Shown in pieces: positions 59,180 to 64,000 of a stretch of 64,000 nucleotides of DNA; the first letter of the stretch is position 1, and each line of letters starts with the position of its first letter. The position numbers and the translations under genes were made by a program. The stretch covers positions 705,646 through 769,645 of the forward strand of contig NZ_SMGQ01000011.1 of the NCBI RefSeq assembly GCF_004339095.1, given 5' to 3'. The notes beneath the pieces were generated by a model, which was not told where the DNA came from, searched no databases, and saw only the letters and a program-made list of their open reading frames with translations. The DNA is from Natranaerovirga hydrolytica (GTDB lineage Bacteria; Bacillota; Clostridia; Lachnospirales; DSM-24629).

Positions 59180-60355
59180 TTATAACCATTTCTTACCTCT
59201 ACTAATACCAATGGCTCCCAGAGGAGCTGTTATAATGATGGACAGTACGGCTATGGCCAATATCAGTTCTCCTGATGGCAACCCTGCTTCCATAGGCAAT
59301 GCACCTATGGCTGCTTGAACTGTTGCTTTAGGCATAAATGCTATGACTAAAAATGCTTTTTCTTTGATGTCGTATTTGGAACCTATGGTAGATACCATAA
59401 CCCCTATACTTCTTGCTATGAGTCCTAAGAATAATAACCCTAGTCCAATAAAACCTGCATCAAAAGCTACATATATGTTAACTTGTGCACCGACTAAAAC
59501 AAACAATAATATTTCTGCAAAAATCCATATTTTATTAAATTTTATAGACAACCTTTCTGCGACCTTAGGTTTTCTTTCTAATAATATAAAGCCAATGGTC
59601 ATCACACCTAGTAGCCCTGCCACTTGTATGGTATCTTCTAGCACTGTTTCAAGAGAAGTTAAGAGTATAGCAAAACCAAGCATAAGTAATATTTTTTTAG
59701 TATCTCTAATATGATATTTGTTAAACATAAACACAAAAAAACTGCCTACAATAATACCTAATACAATGCCTAATACAATGGAAAGGGGAATACCTAATAT
59801 CACAGTGGTTATATTAAACTGACTGCCGCCATATATTCCCATAAATGAGCTAAATAATGTAATGGCAAATATATCATCTACTGATGCCGACGCTAAGACC
59901 AACGTTGGAATACCCTTTTTCTTGCCAACTCCTAAGTCAATATACTTTAACATTTGAGGCACAATAACCGCGGGTGAAACAGCCGCAATAATAAATCCTA
60001 ATATACCACCTTCTACAAAGGTAAAGTCCAACAGATACATGGATAGTAAAGCGATGCTAAAGCCTTCTGCCAAGCAAGGTATAAAACTTAATTTTATAGC
60101 TTGTTGACCGACTTTATTCAAATCTTCTTTTTTGATACCTAGACCTGCTCTAAGCAAAATAATAATTAAAGCTATTTTTCTAAAATCAGCTGAAACCATC
60201 AGCATTTCTTCGCTTAACCAGTCCATACCATAAGGACCGATTGCTATTCCTAACAATAGCATGCCTAATAGTCCAGGTAATTTCATTTTGACAAATAAAT
60301 AATTTGCTATTAATCCTAATACGGTTACTAAGCCTAAACTGGTTACTAAATCCAC
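59180..60355 (-). CDS. cation:proton antiporter (CPA/KefB-NhaP type)
   Basis: Integral membrane protein of 391 residues with about 12 transmembrane helices and the Na_H_exchanger fold: LVTVLGLIANYLFVKMKLPG at the start, LLLGIAIGP, and the ion-site region ASASVDDIFAITLFS with its double Asp. No C-terminal RCK/TrkA-N domain, so it is a transporter core only. Ion specificity cannot be set from sequence. It follows topB by 21 bases, probably in one transcript. Confidence 0.88.
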   Translation of the reverse strand: MDLVTSLGLVTVLGLIANYLFVKMKLPGLLGMLLLGIAIGPYGMDWLSEEMLMVSADFRKIALIIILLRAGLGIKKEDLNKVGQQAIKLSFIPCLAEGFSIALLSMYLLDFTFVEGGILGFIIAAVSPAVIVPQMLKYIDLGVGKKKGIPTLVLASASVDDIFAITLFSSFMGIYGGSQFNITTVILGIPLSIVLGIVLGIIVGSFFVFMFNKYHIRDTKKILLMLGFAILLTSLETVLEDTIQVAGLLGVMTIGFILLERKPKVAERLSIKFNKIWIFAEILLFVLVGAQVNIYVAFDAGFIGLGLLFLGLIARSIGVMVSTIGSKYDIKEKAFLVIAFMPKATVQAAIGALPMEAGLPSGELILAIAVLSIIITAPLGAIGISRGKKWL

Positions 60356-60376
60356 TTTATATCAACCTTTCATTTA

Positions 60377-62695
60377 CTATTGATTGTTATTTCTTCTAAA
60401 GTTTTTTAATTCAAAAGCACCACTCATATCTTTTCTAAGTTCTAAGTCTGCTACACCTTTTTCTTTGGTTTGTGGCAATACCATTGGAATATCTTTAATC
60501 ACTTTTTCTTTGCTTAGTTTTAATATTAATGCTTCATTTACTTCTTGTCCATAAGGTTTTAAAGCATCTTTCCATATGCTAATTTTACAACCACTTTTCC
60601 ACTTGCTGCAATAAAAAGCTTTGCTATTTTCCATAATTTCACCTGTATTACATGCAAAGCATTTGCAGATCCCTTTTTTATTTGTTTTTTCTTGATTGGT
60701 TTTGGATTGTTTGGATTTATTTTTTTTATAAATTTTATCTAAACTGGTTTTAGGTATTTGTTCAAACTTTGTAAATAATGTGTTTTGATTGTTAAGGGTA
60801 ATCACACGGTTGATTTTACTAGAAATGTATTTTTCCAGTTTTTTCATATATTCTTCTGGGTCAATGTCCCCCTTAGCAACCATATCTAACCCTTTTTCCC
60901 AACTGGCTGTTAATTCAGGATTTAATAAAGAATTAATGGAATGATTCACAATATCGTATATGATTTCACCTAATGCCGTAGGGGTTAATATTTGGGTTTT
61001 TTTGTTCAGATCAATATAATGTATACCAATCAATTTTTTTAATATTTCAGACCTTGTGGCACTGGTTCCTATTCCACTGCCTTTTATTTGCTCCCGTAAT
61101 TCATCATCTTCAATCAATTGCCCTGCATTTTCCATTGCCAGTATGATATTACCTGAGTTATATCGTTTAGGAGGTGATGTTTCCCCTTTTTTTATTTCAA
61201 ACTGTTCTAGATTAACCTGAGTTCCTTTTTTTAATTCTTTGTATGTGTTTAAATCCACATCATTTTTTTCTTTTTCTGTTGTATTCAATACCTTTAAAAA
61301 ACCTTCTTCAACACATACTTTAAAAGATGTGAAAAAGACTTCTTCTTTTATCATTGTTTCTATATTTAATTTTTCATAAACAGCTGAATCATAAAAAACG
61401 GCAATAAATCTTCTGCTAATTAATTCAAAGACTTTTTGACCATTTGGAGATAATTTATGTATATTAGCTATATTTTGTCCTGTTGGTATAATGGCATAAT
61501 GATCTGTTATCATCTTATCGTTAACGTATTTGGTCTTTGAAAAATTCTTGTATTTTTCATTGTCTAAAACAAAGGCTACGTCTTCTTTTAACAAATTGTA
61601 CTGAGCTAATCCTCTAATATTCTTAGAAATTTCTTTTGCTACCGCTGTTGATAAAACTCTTGCATCTGTTCTTGGATAAGTTACTAACTTTTTTTCATAC
61701 AATTCTTGAGTAATTTTTAATGTTTCATCTGGACTTAATTTATACCGCTTTGAACATTCATTTTGTAATTCTGCTAAGTTATAGAGTAACGGTGGATTTT
61801 TCTTTTCTTTTTTTCTATTGATGTTCTTAATGATGCCCTTTATAGGGTCATTGCTATCTTCTAAATCCCCAATCAATTGTTTGGCATCTTCTTCTTTTTT
61901 AAAACCATTTTCTCGACTTAAAAGATGAGAATTAAAATACTTTGAACCTTCTACGGCTTTCCATTCTCCATCGTATTGAATGGTATCGTATAAAAACTTT
62001 CCATTAATTTTATAAAAAGGCTCTTTGACAAATCCCCTAATTTCTCTTTCTCTTTTAACAATCATCCCTAGAACACATGTCATAACACGGCCTACAGCAA
62101 TAACTGTATAATTGGTATCTAAATAATTGCTTACTGAAGGGCCGTATTTTAATGTTAACAATCTTGAAAAATTAATACCCATCAGATAATCTTCTTTTGC
62201 TCTTAAGTATGCTGATTGGGATAAATTATCGTAATCTTCTAAAGGCTTAGCTTCTCTTACGCCTCGAAGTATTTCATCTTCTGTTTGAGAATCAATCCAT
62301 ACCCTCTTTTTTTCTTTATTACGAACGCCGACCATTTCATCCACTAAGCGATAAATGTATTCTCCTTCTCTTCCTGAATCGGTACAAACATATATCACAT
62401 CTATGTCTTCTCTATGTAATTGTTTTTTCACTGTATCAAATTGTTTTTTGACTCTGCTAATGACTTCGTATTTATACTCTTTAGGTAGAAAAGGCAGACT
62501 TTCTAATCGCCATTTTTTTAAAGCTGGGTCATATTTTTCAGGATAACTCATACTTACCAAATGTCCCACGCACCAAGTAAATACCGCCTTCTCTGACTCT
62601 ATAAACCCATCACCTTTATTGGTTTTTTGTTTCATTGCTTTTGCAAACTCTATGGCTACACTAGGTTTTTCAGCAACAAATAATGCTTTACTCAT
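60377..62695 (-). CDS. topB: DNA topoisomerase III
   Basis: Type IA topoisomerase for decatenation (772 residues). The Toprim domain has ALFVAEKPSVAIEFAKAMK with catalytic Glu, and the acidic TDSGREGEYIYR-type motif as VCTDSGREGEY. The active-site Tyr lies in LVTYPRTDARVLS. GIGTSATRSEIL and DYLMGINFSRLLTLKYG are conserved. The C-terminus has a short Cys cluster (CKCFACNTGE...CSKWKSGCK), a topoisomerase zinc-ribbon. At 772 residues it is longer than typical chromosomal TopB and similar in size to forms carried on clostridial mobile elements, but the neighbours do not indicate one. Confidence 0.95.
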   Translation of the reverse strand: MSKALFVAEKPSVAIEFAKAMKQKTNKGDGFIESEKAVFTWCVGHLVSMSYPEKYDPALKKWRLESLPFLPKEYKYEVISRVKKQFDTVKKQLHREDIDVIYVCTDSGREGEYIYRLVDEMVGVRNKEKKRVWIDSQTEDEILRGVREAKPLEDYDNLSQSAYLRAKEDYLMGINFSRLLTLKYGPSVSNYLDTNYTVIAVGRVMTCVLGMIVKREREIRGFVKEPFYKINGKFLYDTIQYDGEWKAVEGSKYFNSHLLSRENGFKKEEDAKQLIGDLEDSNDPIKGIIKNINRKKEKKNPPLLYNLAELQNECSKRYKLSPDETLKITQELYEKKLVTYPRTDARVLSTAVAKEISKNIRGLAQYNLLKEDVAFVLDNEKYKNFSKTKYVNDKMITDHYAIIPTGQNIANIHKLSPNGQKVFELISRRFIAVFYDSAVYEKLNIETMIKEEVFFTSFKVCVEEGFLKVLNTTEKEKNDVDLNTYKELKKGTQVNLEQFEIKKGETSPPKRYNSGNIILAMENAGQLIEDDELREQIKGSGIGTSATRSEILKKLIGIHYIDLNKKTQILTPTALGEIIYDIVNHSINSLLNPELTASWEKGLDMVAKGDIDPEEYMKKLEKYISSKINRVITLNNQNTLFTKFEQIPKTSLDKIYKKNKSKQSKTNQEKTNKKGICKCFACNTGEIMENSKAFYCSKWKSGCKISIWKDALKPYGQEVNEALILKLSKEKVIKDIPMVLPQTKEKGVADLELRKDMSGAFELKNFRRNNNQ

Positions 62696-62819
62696 ACAAT
62701 CATCACTTTCTTCTTTTCTTTGGTACTTTTATAATAAAATTCTTTATTATTATAACATTGAATGGTTTGATTGACTATGGCATTTTAAATACATCTCTTA
62801 TCATTATCTCTACTTATGT

Positions 62820-62844
62820 CAAAAAGAGGAGAATTTCTCTCCTC
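62820..62844 (-). terminator. terminator of the repeat-protein gene
   Basis: Minus-strand GAGGAGA / TCTCCTC with a 5-base loop and TTTTT after it, 8 bases beyond the stop codon. Confidence 0.75.
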
Positions 62845-62851
62845 TATATTT

Positions 62852-64000
62852 TTAGTCTACACATATGAGTTCTGAATGTCTAAATGTGTTAGCAGGTTGT
62901 AGTACATCTGCTCCAGTTGCAGTCGTTACAAAGTAATAAACCCCTTCAATACCTGTTAATTGCACTTCAAAATGATCAATATTATCCATCGGTGGAACAG
63001 TTATATCAATGGTTACTTCATCCCCTTCATTATCTGGAACCGTTACATTTTCAGTCATGACAGGTGTAGAAATATCTTCTCCTGGGGTTAAGTCAAAGAT
63101 GTCAATGGTAATATCTTGAGAAGCACCTGAGCGGTTAGCTATCTGTACTAATAAATTTGCACCTTGTTGTTGTCTTATAACTGGTCCCGTTGATAATGTT
63201 TCACAAGCTTCACTTACAATTGTTAATATGCTTTCAACTTCACTCTTGATTTCTTCTAAACCAAAGCTTGGGTCTAACAATAAACCTTCTATATTGGCTA
63301 CTTCTGTTTTGATTTCTTCTAATCCATAGTCCTCATTTTCTAATAAGGATAATATTTCTTCTATTTGTTCTGCTGAGAATTCGATTGCTTGAATCTCACT
63401 TTTTATCTCTTCTAATCCAAAACTCGGATCTGTTAATAAGTCTTCTATATCTTCGATTTGTCCTTGTATTGCTTCTAATCCAAAGGTTTCATCTTCTACT
63501 ATTGACTCTATATTCGCTACTTCTGTTTTGATTTCTTCTAATCCAAAGGTTTCATTTGTAAGTAAGTCTAATACTTCTTCTAAATCATCAATAATATCAT
63601 CAAATATAGTTGCTGTACTTAATAAATCTTCAATAAAACTAATTTCACTTTTTATTTCTTCCAAACCAAAACTTGGATCTGTTAGTAAATCTTCTATTTC
63701 TACGATTTGTTCTTGCAGTGCTTCTAATCCAAAGGTTTCGTCTTCTAATAAGTCCTCTATATTCGCTACTTCTGTTTTTATTTCTTCTAATCCATACTCC
63801 TCATTTTCCAATAAAGATAATATTTCTTCGATTTGTTCTGCTGAATTCTCTATTGCTCGAATTTCACTTTTTATCTCTTCTAATCCAAAACTTGGATCTG
63901 TTAATAAGTCTTCTATTTCTTCTATTTGTTCTTGCAAGGCTTCTAATCCAAAAGTTTCGTCTTCTAATAAATCTTCGATATTTGCTACTTCTGTTTTTAT
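62852..64000 (-). CDS. 21-residue-repeat helical protein, N-terminus outside window
   Basis: The reading frame is open to the window edge, so this is the C-terminal 382 residues. About 255 residues consist of repeats of 21 residues such as FGLEEIKTEVANIEDLLEDE, with P/S/T/D variants, plus two longer units near 31 residues containing AEQIEEILSLLENEE. Regular I/L/V spacing and charges predict a long helical rod. The C-terminal about 110 residues are a beta-sandwich-like domain (ANLLVQIANRSGASQDITI... to ICVD) that may attach to a surface layer or spore coat. Similar GLE-I-K repeats occur in clostridial and paenibacillar surface proteins. No signal is visible because the start is missing. Confidence 0.75.
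   Translation of the reverse strand: MKTEVANIEDLLEDETFGLEALQEQIEEIEDLLTDPSFGLEEIKSEIRAIENSAEQIEEILSLLENEEYGLEEIKTEVANIEDLLEDETFGLEALQEQIVEIEDLLTDPSFGLEEIKSEISFIEDLLSTATIFDDIIDDLEEVLDLLTNETFGLEEIKTEVANIESIVEDETFGLEAIQGQIEDIEDLLTDPSFGLEEIKSEIQAIEFSAEQIEEILSLLENEDYGLEEIKTEVANIEGLLLDPSFGLEEIKSEVESILTIVSEACETLSTGPVIRQQQGANLLVQIANRSGASQDITIDIFDLTPGEDISTPVMTENVTVPDNEGDEVTIDITVPPMDNIDHFEVQLTGIEGVYYFVTTATGADVLQPANTFRHSELICVD

Noticed and set aside
60377..62695. topB taken as evidence of an integrated conjugative element
   Set aside because: No relaxase, coupling protein, type IV secretion or integrase genes in the neighbourhood.
62852..64000. DNA direct repeats considered as noncoding satellite or CRISPR
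   Set aside because: They stay in one open reading frame with a 21-codon period and encode a regular helical repeat.

Overview
The window is AT-rich DNA from a spore-forming, Gram-positive anaerobe of the Clostridia, probably near the Lachnospirales. The signs are a GerM-type spore germination lipoprotein, an S-layer-anchored exoenzyme, a T-box leader, a MetH without its C-terminal activation domain beside a RACo-like corrinoid activase, and clostridial gene orders. Nearly all genes use strong AGGAGG-type ribosome sites. This assignment is inference from gene content, since no rRNA gene is present.

Layout. 1-7.3 kb (minus): a competence/replication block, comEA - response regulator - sensor kinase - gerM-like - comEC - holA. 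7.3-13.8 kb: mgsA, nadE (plus), a small DMT-type transporter, a NagZ-like lipoprotein and a membrane chemoreceptor. 13.9-25.7 kb: an arginine/pyrimidine block, argC-J-B-D-carA-carB on the minus strand, divergent from argG-argH on the plus strand, with a 0.5-kb spacer carrying two tandem structured repeats. 25.7-35.1 kb: an MscS channel, a large SLH-anchored phosphodiester glycosidase, DUF1015, a soluble CZB chemoreceptor, serA and serC. 35.4-45.3 kb: a branched-chain amino-acid operon read in the order ilvN-ilvC-leuA-cimA-leuB-ilvD-ilvB, behind a T-box and a near-consensus promoter. 45.3-52.3 kb: a decaying, gene-poor accessory stretch with a PrsA/SurA-like lipid- or membrane-anchored protein, a broken small membrane protein, an unknown lipoprotein, a frameshifted IS110 element, an Amidase_6 exoprotein, gene fragments, a RAYT remnant and an IS1182-like remnant. 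52.3-59.1 kb: a methionine operon of a RACo-like activase, a Hcy-methyltransferase/MTHFR fusion and MetH. 59.2-64 kb: a cation/proton antiporter, topoisomerase III and the 3' part of a gene for a 21-residue-repeat protein that runs off the window.

How the genes work together. The window holds much of four amino-acid pathways: acetyl-cycle arginine synthesis plus carbamoyl phosphate, the first steps of serine synthesis, valine/leucine/isoleucine synthesis including the citramalate route, and the last steps of methionine synthesis. Some expected partners are not here: argF, leuC/leuD and serB.

The most unusual items are: (1) an activase that fuses a degenerate MetH-activation domain to a [2Fe-2S]/ASKHA RACo module, in an operon with an activation-domain-less MetH; (2) a dispersed two-hairpin repeat with compensatory stem changes, present twice in the argG leader and in related forms at three other intergenic sites; (3) insertion-sequence debris whose ends have become a palindrome forming both a stop codon and a probable terminator.
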